Source: Hymenobacter cheonanensis
Lineage (GTDB): Bacteria; Bacteroidota; Bacteroidia; Cytophagales; Hymenobacteraceae
Length of the DNA: 64,000 nt
Assembly: GCF_030581075.1 (NCBI RefSeq)
Contig: NZ_JAUQSW010000003.1
Span: forward strand, 186,001-250,000
Direction: 5' to 3'
Position 1 is the stretch's first letter, and the number at the start of each line of letters is the position of its first letter. A program made the translations under genes and the position numbers. Shown one piece after another: positions 25,900-34,209 of the stretch. The notes under the pieces are model-generated. The model saw nothing but the letters and a program-made list of their open reading frames with translations. It had not been told where the DNA came from and made no database searches.

Positions 25900-27378
25900 C
25901 TAGCGGCTCGAATAATTGGGGGCTTCGCGCGTAATCTGCACGTCGTGCGGGTGGCTCTCGCGCAGGCCGGCCCCGGTGATGCGCACGAATTGCGCCGCCT
26001 GCAGCGCCGCCAGGTCGGGGGCACCCACGTAGCCCATGCCCGCGCGCAGGCCGCCCGCCAGCTGGTACAGCACCTCGCTCACGCTGCCCTTGAAGGGCAC
26101 GCGGCCCACAATGCCCTCGGGCACGAGCTTCTTCACATCATCCTCCGCATCCTGAAAGTAGCGGTCCTTCGAGCCATCCTCCATGGCCTCTACCGAGCCC
26201 ATGCCGCGGTAGCTCTTGTACTTGCGGCCTTCGTAAATGATGAGGTCGCCGGGGGCCTCTTCGGTACCGGCCAGCAGCGAGCCCACCATCACGGCGGCGG
26301 CGCCGCCGGCCAGGGCCTTCACCAGGTCGCCCGAGAACTTAATGCCGCCGTCGGCCACGATGGTGGCGCTGGTGCCTTCCACACCCCGCGCGGCTTCCAG
26401 CACGGCCGAAAGCTGCGGCACCCCAATGCCTGCGATGATGCGGGTAGTGCAGATGGAGCCCGGGCCCACGCCCACCTTTACTACTTCGGCGCCGGCCTCG
26501 GCCAGGGCGCGGGCGCCGGCGGCGGTGGCCACGTTGCCGGCCATCACGTCGAGCGTCGGGTATTCCTTTTTAAGCAGGCGCACAGCATCGAGCACGCCCT
26601 TGCTGTGGCCGTGGGCCGTATCGATGCTGATGAGGTCGACGCCGGCCTCGGCCAGGGCCGCCACGCGCTGCAGTAGGTCGGCCGTGACGCCCACGGCGGC
26701 GCCCACGCGCAGGCGGCCCAGGCCGTCTTTGCTGGCCTGCGGCGAGCGGCGGCGCTTGCGAATATCCTTGTAAGTCATGAGGCCGGTGAGGCGGCCGTCG
26801 GCATCCACTAGGGGCAGCTTGTCTACCTTACGGTCTTGCAGCATATCCTCGGCGGCGGCCTGGTCGATGCCGGCGGGGGCCGTCACGAGGCGGTCGAGCG
26901 GCACCATTACGGTCGTTACGGGCGCGTTGAAATCCTTCTCGAAGCGCAAGTCGCGGCTGGTAAGAATGCCCACCAGGCGGTGGTCGGCCTCTACTACCGG
27001 AATGCCACCGATGTTGTGCTTGCGCATGAGCTGGCGGGCCTCGGTGAGGGTGGCGGTGGGCGGCAGCGTGAAGGGGTCCTGAATGAGGGCCGACTCCGAG
27101 CGCTTCACCCGGCGCACCTGCTCGGCCTGTTTGCCGATGCTCATGTTTTTATGAATGATGCCAAGGCCCCCGGCCTGGGCCAGCGCAATGGCCATGTCGG
27201 CTTCCGTCACGGTATCCATGGCGGCCGAAATCAGGGGCAGATGCAGCCGGATGGTGGGGGTGAGCTGGGTACCGGGGTCGCAGTCGCGGGGGAGCACCTC
27301 CGAGTAGGCGGGCAGCAGCAGTACGTCGTCGTAGGTCAGAGCCTCGAAGGCGATTTTGGGGGTGGCGTGGTCGGCCAT
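25900..27378 (-). CDS. guaB: IMP dehydrogenase
   Basis: The 492-residue enzyme oxidises IMP to XMP with NAD+, the first step to GTP. Start ATG at 27376-27378 (M-A-D-H-A-T-P-K). Barrel start [13 protein letters not shown], two CBS domains at about residues 95-215, the catalytic Cys loop G-P-G-S-I-C-T-T-R, and late [14 protein letters not shown] and Y-R-G-M-G-S motifs. A TATATTTG promoter element precedes it. Confidence 0.97.
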   Translation of the reverse strand: MADHATPKIAFEALTYDDVLLLPAYSEVLPRDCDPGTQLTPTIRLHLPLISAAMDTVTEADMAIALAQAGGLGIIHKNMSIGKQAEQVRRVKRSESALIQDPFTLPPTATLTEARQLMRKHNIGGIPVVEADHRLVGILTSRDLRFEKDFNAPVTTVMVPLDRLVTAPAGIDQAAAEDMLQDRKVDKLPLVDADGRLTGLMTYKDIRKRRRSPQASKDGLGRLRVGAAVGVTADLLQRVAALAEAGVDLISIDTAHGHSKGVLDAVRLLKKEYPTLDVMAGNVATAAGARALAEAGAEVVKVGVGPGSICTTRIIAGIGVPQLSAVLEAARGVEGTSATIVADGGIKFSGDLVKALAGGAAAVMVGSLLAGTEEAPGDLIIYEGRKYKSYRGMGSVEAMEDGSKDRYFQDAEDDVKKLVPEGIVGRVPFKGSVSEVLYQLAGGLRAGMGYVGAPDLAALQAAQFVRITGAGLRESHPHDVQITREAPNYSSR

Positions 27379-27415
27379 AGCAACAGGGGGTTTAGCAGAA
27401 AACCTTATTGCCAGA

Positions 27416-27423
27416 CAAATATA
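27416..27423 (-). promoter_or_regulatory. -7 element of guaB
   Basis: TATATTTG on the minus strand, 37 bases before the guaB start. The -33 box is not clear. Confidence 0.55.
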
Positions 27424-27544
27424 CGACGCATTTGCCCAGCAACGCCCAGGTTTTATCGACCAAGGCATCAACTATGCGCGCGCGTCTCTCGTTTAAATAC
27501 CCAAGAAGCCTCTAGCTTCCGCTCATTCTAACGACTTATCACTC

Positions 27545-27703
27545 ATGCTTAAGAAACTCCTTTTCCGCGCCCTGCCCGTGCTGTTGCTCGGTTCGCTTAC
27601 CCTCACTTCCTGCGTTATTCATGAGCACGACCGGGGCCGCGGCTACGGCCGGGGCCATGACCACGGCCGGGGGCGCGGCTATGGCTACGGCTACGGCCGC
27701 TAG
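27545..27703 (+). CDS. tiny Gly/Arg/His-rich lipoprotein
   Basis: A 52-residue protein. It begins M-L-K-K-L-L-F-R-A-L with a hydrophobic core and a lipobox L-T-S-C at residues 20-23. The mature part is only about 30 residues, made of Gly, Arg, His, Asp and Tyr (H-E-H-D-R-G-R-G-Y-G-R-G-H-D-H). It is divergent from guaB and followed by a plausible terminator at 27737. Function unknown; His/Asp clusters could bind metal and Arg could bind anionic polymers. Confidence 0.6.
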   Translation: MLKKLLFRALPVLLLGSLTLTSCVIHEHDRGRGYGRGHDHGRGRGYGYGYGR

Positions 27704-28064
27704 CCCGGCTGCCGCCCGCCCCGCCACTCAGTATTTGCGGCGTCGTCCACCCGGCGGCGCCGCTTTTTTATAAAAAACAAAAAAGACTCGCCCCAAGCGG
27801 GACGAGCCTTTCCAACAGGTTCCTTTTCCACAAGAAAACCAACTCGGTGAGCCAGCTAGGCTGGCGCGATACTGGCGGCCCTGGCGTGGAACGAGGTTCC
27901 GCCGGCTAGGGCTTATTACGCAGCAAACATTAACAAAAAGCGGGCCGCTGCGCAATAATTACAATACAAAATTAATATAAGGAGCGGATAAGCAGGCAAT
28001 AAAAATCGCTCAGTGCACTGGTATTCTCGCTGAATGACAGCCTGAACCTACTGAATGGCCGAAA
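27704..28064. other. intergenic region without a supported gene
   Basis: Holds the terminator-like hairpin at 27737-27769 and a weaker imperfect stem at 27783-27811 (gactcg / cgagcc). The remainder to 28064 is AT-richer and shows no supported gene. Confidence 0.6.
27737..27769 (+). terminator. terminator after small lipoprotein gene
   Basis: gcggcg / cgccgc stem with a 15-nt loop followed by six T. Confidence 0.55.
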
Positions 28065-28916
28065 TCAGCCCGGCAATTCGGCGCCTTCGCCGGTGGCCGG
28101 GCGGCCCTGGGCGGCCGAGTAGTGGCGGTGCAGCCACCGGCTGAGGCCCCCGAGGCCGGGCATCAGCACGCGCTCGGTGATGTTGGCCTGGTCGAGCTTA
28201 TCGCGCACTTCCCACTTGAGGCTGGCGGGCAGGCGAATGCGAAAGTACAATTCGGGGTGTTGCATAAGCCAGGTGTGCAGCATGGCCTGCGGCGTACTCA
28301 TGAGCGAAAACAGCGCGTACTGGTGCACAATGCGCGCATCGAGCGAAGGCGGCTCCAGAAAGAGTACAAATGGCTCGGCTTGCAGGCTCGACAGCGTGGG
28401 CAGGCTGGGGAGGGTGGGCGCCAGCAGCTCGGTGGTGAATACGTTGGAGCCCTCGCCGGCCAGCGCGTCGCGCAAAATGGGCGGCAGGTGCTCGGCAGCC
28501 TTCACATAGTTGAGGGCCCAAATAATACCGTCCTGGTGGTAGGCATTGAGGTCGTCGGTGGCGAAGTGCAGGGCCACGTAGGGCGAGTACGTCCAGTCGA
28601 GCAGGCGCGTGGGCAGGCCGTGGTGCTGGGCCAGGGCCAACCAGTCCCACACGGTGGCGCTGGGCGGCGTGGTGGTGTCGCGGGCATACTTGCGGAAGTT
28701 GCGCAGCAAGTGGTGCTCCAGGGCGTCGTAGTTGCCCCCTAGCCGCTGTAGGCTGGTGCTCAGGGTGTAGCCAAAGCTGCGCATGCCCCGGTACACAAAC
28801 GGCGAGCGGTAGCGCCCCAGGCGCGCATCCCAGGTTTCGCGAAACAGCAGGTCTTGCAGGTGCTGCCAACTCTGGGCTTCGAAGTCGTTGGCGGCGGGCG
28901 GAGTCGAAGTGGGCAT
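28065..28916 (-). CDS. FRG-domain protein
   Basis: I chose the ATG at 28914-28916 (M-P-T-S-T-P-P), since the longer frame runs through a palindromic repeat. The 283-residue protein has the FRG signature: F-V-Y-R-G-M-R-S, then L-S-T-S-L-Q-R, E-H-H-L-L-R-N-F, and W-L-A-L-A-Q-H-H-G-L-P-T-R-L-L-D-W-T followed by V-A-L-H-F-A. FRG is named for its Phe-Arg-Gly motif; members are often in accessory regions and some are linked to phage defence or toxins, but no activity can be assigned. Base composition is like the core genome. Confidence 0.82.
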   Translation of the reverse strand: MPTSTPPAANDFEAQSWQHLQDLLFRETWDARLGRYRSPFVYRGMRSFGYTLSTSLQRLGGNYDALEHHLLRNFRKYARDTTTPPSATVWDWLALAQHHGLPTRLLDWTYSPYVALHFATDDLNAYHQDGIIWALNYVKAAEHLPPILRDALAGEGSNVFTTELLAPTLPSLPTLSSLQAEPFVLFLEPPSLDARIVHQYALFSLMSTPQAMLHTWLMQHPELYFRIRLPASLKWEVRDKLDQANITERVLMPGLGGLSRWLHRHYSAAQGRPATGEGAELPG

Positions 28917-28969
28917 AGGGTGAAGGTACGGAGCGCGGCTAGCGGGGAAGTGGGGCTGGCTACTAAAAA

Positions 28970-29070
28970 AAGCGCTTGTCATTGCGAGGAGGAACGGCGA
29001 AGCAATCGCACCTAAACGAGTTGTCCGGGTGCGATTGCTTCGTCGTTCCTCCGCGCAATCACAAGCGCTT
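28970..29070. repeat. palindromic intergenic element, family A-like variant
   Basis: Arms aagcgcttgtcattgcgaggaggaacggcgaagcaatcgcacc and near-perfect inverse. Resembles family A in layout (gtcat...gc...gaagcaatc), but the motif is distinct. It lies between the FRG and SDR genes. Confidence 0.88.
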
Positions 29071-29093
29071 ACAAGCAGGCTGGTCAAGCTGAT

Positions 29094-29927
29094 TTAGCTC
29101 GGAAAGTCGGCCCCATTGCCGATGTGGGCGTACTGCTCAATTTCGGCCTTAATGGTGGTAAACTTGTCGAGCGCGCCTTTTACGGCAGCTTTGCCCAGGG
29201 GCAGGTGCACGGGCGGGTTCTCCATGCGCACCAGGTCAAACATGGCCTGGGCGGCGCGCTCGGGGTCGCCGGGCTGGTTGCCGCTGGCCTTCTGAATATT
29301 GGCCAAATTTTGGCCGGCCGTGGGGCGGTAGTCGGCAATAGCGGGTTCGGTGTAGGTGGCCGAGCGCCCGGCCCAGTCGGTGCGGAAACCGCTAGGCTCA
29401 ACATTGGTGACGTGAATGCCGAGCGGCCCCACCTGCGCGGCCAGGCTTTCGCCAATGCCTTCGAGGGCAAACTTGGAGCCGTTGTAAATGCCTACGCCCG
29501 GAAACGCGCGCAGCCCACCAATGCTGGTGATATTGAGAATGTGGCCGCTGCGGCGCTCGCGCAGGTGGGGCAGCACGGCGCGCAGCACCCGCAAGGGCCC
29601 AAACACATTGATGTCGAACTGGCGCTGCACCTCTTCTTCGGGCACTTCCTCGATGGGGCCCATCGAGCCGTAGCCGGCGTTGTTCACCACCACATCGAGG
29701 TGGCCGAGGGTAGAAATGGCATCGGCCACGGCCTTTTTAACGGCGGCTTCGTCGGCTACATCGGCCACCAAGCCAACGCCGTTGGCGCCAGCTTTCTGGG
29801 TAAATTCGTCGGCCTGCGCCTGCTGGCGAAAGGTGGCGGCTACCTTATCGCCCTGGGCCAGGGCTAGCTCGGCGAGGTGCTTGCCAAAGCCGGTGCTTAC
29901 GCCGGTAATAAACCAATGCTTGGTCAT
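29094..29927 (-). CDS. SDR-family oxidoreductase
   Basis: A 277-residue classical short-chain dehydrogenase/reductase (start ATG at 29925-29927). Cofactor motif T-G-V-S-T-G-F-G-K-H, then N-N-A-G-Y-G, the catalytic Ser strand I-L-N-I-T-S-I-G-G and Y-N-G-S-K-F-A-L-E-G with the active-site Tyr and Lys. Substrate and physiological role unknown; most likely NADP-dependent. Confidence 0.9.
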   Translation of the reverse strand: MTKHWFITGVSTGFGKHLAELALAQGDKVAATFRQQAQADEFTQKAGANGVGLVADVADEAAVKKAVADAISTLGHLDVVVNNAGYGSMGPIEEVPEEEVQRQFDINVFGPLRVLRAVLPHLRERRSGHILNITSIGGLRAFPGVGIYNGSKFALEGIGESLAAQVGPLGIHVTNVEPSGFRTDWAGRSATYTEPAIADYRPTAGQNLANIQKASGNQPGDPERAAQAMFDLVRMENPPVHLPLGKAAVKGALDKFTTIKAEIEQYAHIGNGADFPS

Positions 29928-30226
29928 GGATACAGAAATTAAAAACGGAAAAACAGTGGCGCTAAGACGCGAAAACGCGCCCAATTGTTTGCCCGCTCAC
30001 TACGGCACGCAAGCCGCAGTTCTGGTTGCGTATTCCGCTGGCTAGCCCTGCTGCAATGGCCTAGCTCTGCCACAATAAGCCGCCGGGCACAAAGGGTAGC
30101 AAATTGCCTACCAAGGGTAATTTGCGCTCGCAAAGTGCCCGGCAGCCGCAACAAGGCACTTTATTTTATACCAGCACAACTTTTTATGTACTGCCCAATG
30201 AACTCCTTGTGCTGCCAGTGGCAGTT
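29928..30226. other. intergenic region with nested palindrome
   Basis: No gene is supported. The notable content is the inverted repeat at 30082-30143. Confidence 0.6.
30082..30143. repeat. nested intergenic palindrome
   Basis: Outer arms gccgggcac / gtgcccggc (30082-30090 and 30135-30143) and inner arms gcaaatt / aatttgc (30099-30105 and 30119-30125). Confidence 0.7.
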
Positions 30227-32920
30227 CTAGGACGTTCCGAGGCGTTTTTTGGTAAGCTTCGTCGGTACGTGCTTCATTGGCTCGTCGGGCCAGGGATGCT
30301 TGGGGTAGCGGCCTTTCAAGTCTTTGCGCACCTCAAAATAGCCCTTTTCCCAAAAGCTGCGCAAGTCGCGCGTGACCTGCGCCGGCCGCCCCCCCGGCGA
30401 CAGCAGGTGCAGCAGCAGCGGCACGCGGCCCCCGGCCACGCTGGGCGTTTCGGTGAGGCCAAACAGCTCCTGAAGCTTCACGGCCAGCACCGGCGCGGCG
30501 GGGTCGGCGTAGTCGAGGGTGATGAGCGAGCCGCTGGGCACTTCGAGGGCGGCGGGGGCTAGCCGGTCCAGCTCCTGGCGCTGGGCCCAGCCGCCGGGCA
30601 GGCGCGCCAGTAGCGGCTCCAGCAGGTCGAGGCGCTGCACGTGGTCGAGGCTTTTGAGGCCCGTTAGGTGCGGCCCGAGCCAGGCCGGCAAGTCGGCCAG
30701 CAGCGCCTCGTCATCAAATGCCGGCCAGCTTTCGGCCGCCGCTGCCCCCAGGTGCTGCCGCACAAACTCCAGCCGCTGCTGTAGCTGCCGGGCGCCATCA
30801 GTCCAGTTGAGCTTGGCTAGCCCGGCCTCCTGCAAATAGCCTAGCAGCGCCTGCGCCACCAACTCCTCATTAGGCTGGCCGATGACTTTTTCTTCGAGCA
30901 GCAGCGCGCCCAGGCGGCGCACGCGGCGGCCAGTTACGCGCTGGGTGGCGGGGTCGAAGCGAACTTCCTCGGTAGTCATAATTTGCTCGCCAAAGGCGGC
31001 TTCCAGCTCCTCGCGGCCGAGCGGCGCGGCTAGGGTGGCGCGGGGCGCGGTAGCCGTGCCCGCCAGGTACGCCACCGCAAAAAACTCGGCCTGCGCGTCC
31101 ACGTCCTCCGTGCGCAGGCTCACGCGCTGGCCCGTTACGAGGCGCAGGCGGTCGGGCGCTTCGCGCTGGGCCAGGCGGTCGGGGTAAGCCAGCGCGGTGA
31201 GCAGGCCCACGGGGGCACTGGCAAGCGGTTGATTGCCAGTGGAAGAGGCGATTTTCGGCAGGCGGCTTTGCAGGTGGCGGGCCACATCGCGCACGCGCTG
31301 CAAGGTGGCGTGGTGCAGCGCCAGGCCGGGTAGTGGCGCCCGGCCGCTGGCCAGCGCTTCGAGGCGCAGGCGCAGGTCGGGCGGCAAGGGGCGCGGGTCG
31401 GTGGGCGTGGCCCAGCGGAGCAGGTCGCGCTCGGCCAGCAGGGCAGCCAGCGCGGCGGCGGCCGGGCCGTGGCCCAGCTCGGTACCGCGCACCACTAGGT
31501 GGCCCAGGCGTGGCGGCAGCCCCAGCCTGGCTAGCTGGCGGCCGTGGGCGGTGGGCTTTGTTGAAAAGTTAAAAGGTAAAAGCGAAGAAGTAAGAGCGGG
31601 CGATGCAGCCGATGCTTCGGCAGATATTTTAGCTTTTACCACCTCATTTTTACCACCTTCACCGCTTTCCAACGCCCCTAGCCGCCCTAGTAGCTCGCGC
31701 GCCTGGGCCACGGCCGGCGCTGGCGGCACATCGAGCCAGCGCAGGCTGCCAGGGTCGTGGGTGCCCCACAGGGCCAGCTCCAGCACTAGCCCGCTGAGGT
31801 CGGCGGTGTGGATTTCGGGCGGGCGGTGGGCCGGCAGTAGGTGGTGCTCGGCCTCGGTCCAGAGGCGGTAGCAGGTGCCGGGGGCCAGGCGGCCGGCGCG
31901 GCCCCGGCGCTGGTCGGCGGCGGCGCGGGCCACGGGCACGGTTTCGAGCGAGGTGAAGCCGGTGCGCGGCACAAAGCGCGGCACTCGTGCAAAGCCGCCA
32001 TCTACCACTACCCGCACGCCCTCGATGGTGAGGCTGGTTTCGGCAATGCTGGTGGCCAGAATGACCTTGCGCCGGCCGGCCGGGGCGGGGCGCAGGGCGG
32101 CGTCCTGGGCTTCGAGCGGTAATTCGCCGTGCAATAAATGCAGGTCGGTGTCGGCGGGCAGACTGTCGCCGAGCTTGCGGTCCACGCGCTGCAAATCGGC
32201 CACGCCGGGCAGGAACACGAGCACGTCGCCGGCGTGCCGGGCCAGGGCCTCACGCACCTGGCCCGGTACTAGCTCGGCCAAGCGCTCGCTAGGCTTGTTG
32301 GGCAGCGCGGCGGCCCGGCGCGGGTCGAGGTAGTGCGTTTCGACCGGAAACAGAAAGCCCGCGCTGCTCACCACCGGCGCGGGCAGCCACTGGCCCAGCC
32401 GCTGGGCCTCCAAGGTGGCCGACATCAGCAGAATGCGCAGCTCGGGGCGCAGCACGGCCTGGGCATCGAGGGCCAGGGCTAGCCCCAGGTCGGCATTCAG
32501 GCTGCGCTCGTGAAACTCATCGAAGACCACGCAGGCCACGTCTTCCAAAGCCGGGTCATCCTGCAGCATCCGGGTCAGAATGCCTTCGGTAATGACCTCG
32601 ATGCGGGTATCGGCGCTCACCCGGCTGTCGAGGCGCACGCGGTAGCCCACGGTGCGGCCCACGGGCTCGCCCAGCAGCTGGGCCAGGCGGGCGGCGGCGG
32701 CGCGGGTGGCCAGCTGGCGGGGCTCCAGCACCAGGATTTTCTGGTGGGCCGGGCGCCACTCGGCGGCCAGCAGGGCTAGCGGCACCACGGTAGTTTTGCC
32801 CGCGCCGGGCGGGGCCTCCAGCACGGCGCGCGGGTTGGTGGCGAGGGCCGCCAGCAGCTCGGGCAAGGCGGCTACAACGGGTAAATCGGGTAGGGGCGGA
32901 AGGCGGAAGGCAGCGGACAC
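30227..32920 (-). CDS. hrpB: ATP-dependent helicase HrpB
   Basis: A 897-residue DEAH-type helicase. Walker A A-P-P-G-A-G-K-T-T, DEAH-box variant F-D-E-F-H-E-R-S, M-S-A-T-L-E, and Q-R-R-G-R-A-G-R in motif VI, followed by HA2 and the HrpB C-terminal region. The start is GTG at 32918-32920, four bases after a TAATTTTG element that overlaps the end of the upstream DUF2071 gene. Residues about 417-455 (DNA 31555-31672) are an AT-rich low-complexity insertion just before T-A-H-G-R-Q-L-A-R-L, absent from the usual layout of this junction. The in vivo role of HrpB is poorly defined. Confidence 0.92.
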   Translation of the reverse strand: MSAAFRLPPLPDLPVVAALPELLAALATNPRAVLEAPPGAGKTTVVPLALLAAEWRPAHQKILVLEPRQLATRAAAARLAQLLGEPVGRTVGYRVRLDSRVSADTRIEVITEGILTRMLQDDPALEDVACVVFDEFHERSLNADLGLALALDAQAVLRPELRILLMSATLEAQRLGQWLPAPVVSSAGFLFPVETHYLDPRRAAALPNKPSERLAELVPGQVREALARHAGDVLVFLPGVADLQRVDRKLGDSLPADTDLHLLHGELPLEAQDAALRPAPAGRRKVILATSIAETSLTIEGVRVVVDGGFARVPRFVPRTGFTSLETVPVARAAADQRRGRAGRLAPGTCYRLWTEAEHHLLPAHRPPEIHTADLSGLVLELALWGTHDPGSLRWLDVPPAPAVAQARELLGRLGALESGEGGKNEVVKAKISAEASAASPALTSSLLPFNFSTKPTAHGRQLARLGLPPRLGHLVVRGTELGHGPAAAALAALLAERDLLRWATPTDPRPLPPDLRLRLEALASGRAPLPGLALHHATLQRVRDVARHLQSRLPKIASSTGNQPLASAPVGLLTALAYPDRLAQREAPDRLRLVTGQRVSLRTEDVDAQAEFFAVAYLAGTATAPRATLAAPLGREELEAAFGEQIMTTEEVRFDPATQRVTGRRVRRLGALLLEEKVIGQPNEELVAQALLGYLQEAGLAKLNWTDGARQLQQRLEFVRQHLGAAAAESWPAFDDEALLADLPAWLGPHLTGLKSLDHVQRLDLLEPLLARLPGGWAQRQELDRLAPAALEVPSGSLITLDYADPAAPVLAVKLQELFGLTETPSVAGGRVPLLLHLLSPGGRPAQVTRDLRSFWEKGYFEVRKDLKGRYPKHPWPDEPMKHVPTKLTKKRLGTS
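31555..31672. repeat. AT-rich in-frame insertion inside hrpB
   Basis: AT-rich segment inside a very GC-rich gene, with inverted 9-mers ggtaaaagc (31575-31583) and gcttttacc (31632-31640). It encodes a Ser/Ala/Lys-rich stretch on the minus strand. Probably a mobile palindromic element related to family B; inference. Confidence 0.5.
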
Positions 32921-32924
32921 CTGC

Positions 32925-32932
32925 CAAAATTA
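32925..32932 (-). promoter_or_regulatory. -7 element of hrpB
   Basis: TAATTTTG on the minus strand, four bases before the GTG start, overlapping the last codon of the DUF2071 gene. Confidence 0.4.
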
Positions 32933-33694
32933 CACCCGCTCCAGGCGCCACAAATCCACGCTCAGCGGCCCGCCGGCGTGCAGCACCGGCTCGCCCACGG
33001 GCGTGGGCAGGCCGTGGCCTTCTACCAGGTCCGAGTTGTAGCTCAGCAGCTCGGCAGTGCGCAGCGGCCAGGGATGGTGCGCAATGCGGCCCCGGTACAG
33101 CTTATCGCCATGCCCCGGCCCCATGCCGCCGGCCGCGTACAGCGCGTAGCGCTCGGTGAGGAAGAAGGCCAGCGAATCGGGCTCCGTAGGCGGCAAAACC
33201 TCGCCCAGCTGCCAGGTGGCGGCAAAGTGGCCTTCGGGCGCACCATTGTGCACGCGGTGGCCCACGTAGTGCAGGCGCTCGGCCGCAGGCCGCTCCAGCT
33301 TGAGGTGCGCCCGAAAATAGGGCAGGTGAAAAAACGTGCGCGCCGCCCACACGGCCAGCGGGTTGCTGGCATCGAGCGAGAAAAACCACACGCCCGGCAC
33401 CCCGTCGAGGTGCACGTAGGTACGCACATTCAGCTCTAAAAACTCGCGCACGCCGGGCACGGGTGGCGTCACGCGGCTGCGCACATCCCACATCCGGAAG
33501 GGCACCACCCCAATCCAAGCCATGCCGTCGTAGGTATCGACTTGTAAGCGGCCGGGTAGTTGCGCCTGGATAAGCTCGGCCGCAATGGGCCAGTGCATAA
33601 ACAGGAGGTCACCCCATTCCTGGTGCATCAGCGGCCGGCCGCTGGGGCGCTCGCGCAGGGCCAGGCGGCTGGCTAGGGTGGGAACTTGGGGCAT
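32930..33694 (-). CDS. DUF2071 / YqjF-like protein
   Basis: A 254-residue protein matching DUF2071: Q-E-W-G-D-L-L-F-M-H-W-P at about residues 24-35, then P-G-R-L-Q-V-D-T-Y-D-G-M-A-W-I-G-V-V-P-F and L-E-L-N-V-R-T-Y-V near residue 90. The fold is acetoacetate-decarboxylase-like, but the activity is unknown. No signal peptide. The hrpB start lies nine bases beyond its stop. Confidence 0.85.
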   Translation of the reverse strand: MPQVPTLASRLALRERPSGRPLMHQEWGDLLFMHWPIAAELIQAQLPGRLQVDTYDGMAWIGVVPFRMWDVRSRVTPPVPGVREFLELNVRTYVHLDGVPGVWFFSLDASNPLAVWAARTFFHLPYFRAHLKLERPAAERLHYVGHRVHNGAPEGHFAATWQLGEVLPPTEPDSLAFFLTERYALYAAGGMGPGHGDKLYRGRIAHHPWPLRTAELLSYNSDLVEGHGLPTPVGEPVLHAGGPLSVDLWRLERV

Positions 33695-33712
33695 TGGAAA
33701 GGTCAGAAATTA

Positions 33713-33815
33713 AGAAGTGTCATGCAGAGCGCAGCGAAGCATCTCGTGTGTTGACGTTTGCTTGCGGTAGAGATTACTGCGCCACGCGAGATGCTACGCT
33801 TTGCATGACACTTCT
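33713..33815. repeat. palindromic intergenic element, family A
   Basis: Arms agaagtgtcatgcagagcgcagcgaagcatctcg and an inverse copy that has lost a few bases (cgagatgctacgctttgcatgacacttct). The most degraded of the four family A copies. Confidence 0.8.
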
Positions 33816-33831
33816 TTTTTTATGATAAGCC

Positions 33832-34155
33832 TCAGTACACCGGCACGCTGGGGTCTACCTGCAGGCTCCAGGCATCGATGCCGCCCCTCAAGTTAAGCAG
33901 ATTTTCGCGCCCTAGCCGGTGCTGCAAGTAGCCCAGCGCCTGCGCCGAGCGCACGCCGTGGTGGCAGATGAGCACCACCGGCCCCTGGGTGCGGATTTCG
34001 GCGGCGCGGCGCGGAATATCGCCCAGCGGAATGAGCACGCTGCCCGCAATGCGGCAGTAGTCAAATTCCATTTCCTCGCGCACGTCGATGAGCTGGATGT
34101 CTTCGCCGGCGGCGAGGCGGGCGTGCAGGGCGGCGGGGGTAAGGTCGGGCAGCAT
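33832..34155 (-). CDS. rhodanese-domain protein
   Basis: A 107-residue single rhodanese domain: I-Q-L-I-D-V-R-E-E-M-E-F, I-P-L-G-D-I-P, and the active-site loop I-C-H-H-G-V-R-S in which Cys is the catalytic residue. Such stand-alone domains carry persulfide sulfur. Divergent from pnuC; a TACTTTTG element lies only five bases before the start, so the mRNA may be nearly leaderless. Confidence 0.9.
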   Translation of the reverse strand: MLPDLTPAALHARLAAGEDIQLIDVREEMEFDYCRIAGSVLIPLGDIPRRAAEIRTQGPVVLICHHGVRSAQALGYLQHRLGRENLLNLRGGIDAWSLQVDPSVPVY

Positions 34156-34160
34156 GGGGG

Positions 34161-34168
34161 CAAAAGTA
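34161..34168 (-). promoter_or_regulatory. -7 element of rhodanese gene
   Basis: TACTTTTG on the minus strand, five bases before the ATG. Confidence 0.45.
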
Positions 34169-34209
34169 CCCCGGCCGGCTACCTTGCGCGGCTTTTCTGC
34201 CTTTCCTGT

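Noticed and set aside
33919..34209. N-terminal extension of pnuC
   Set aside because: Lies antisense to the rhodanese gene; family length fits the ATG at 34210.
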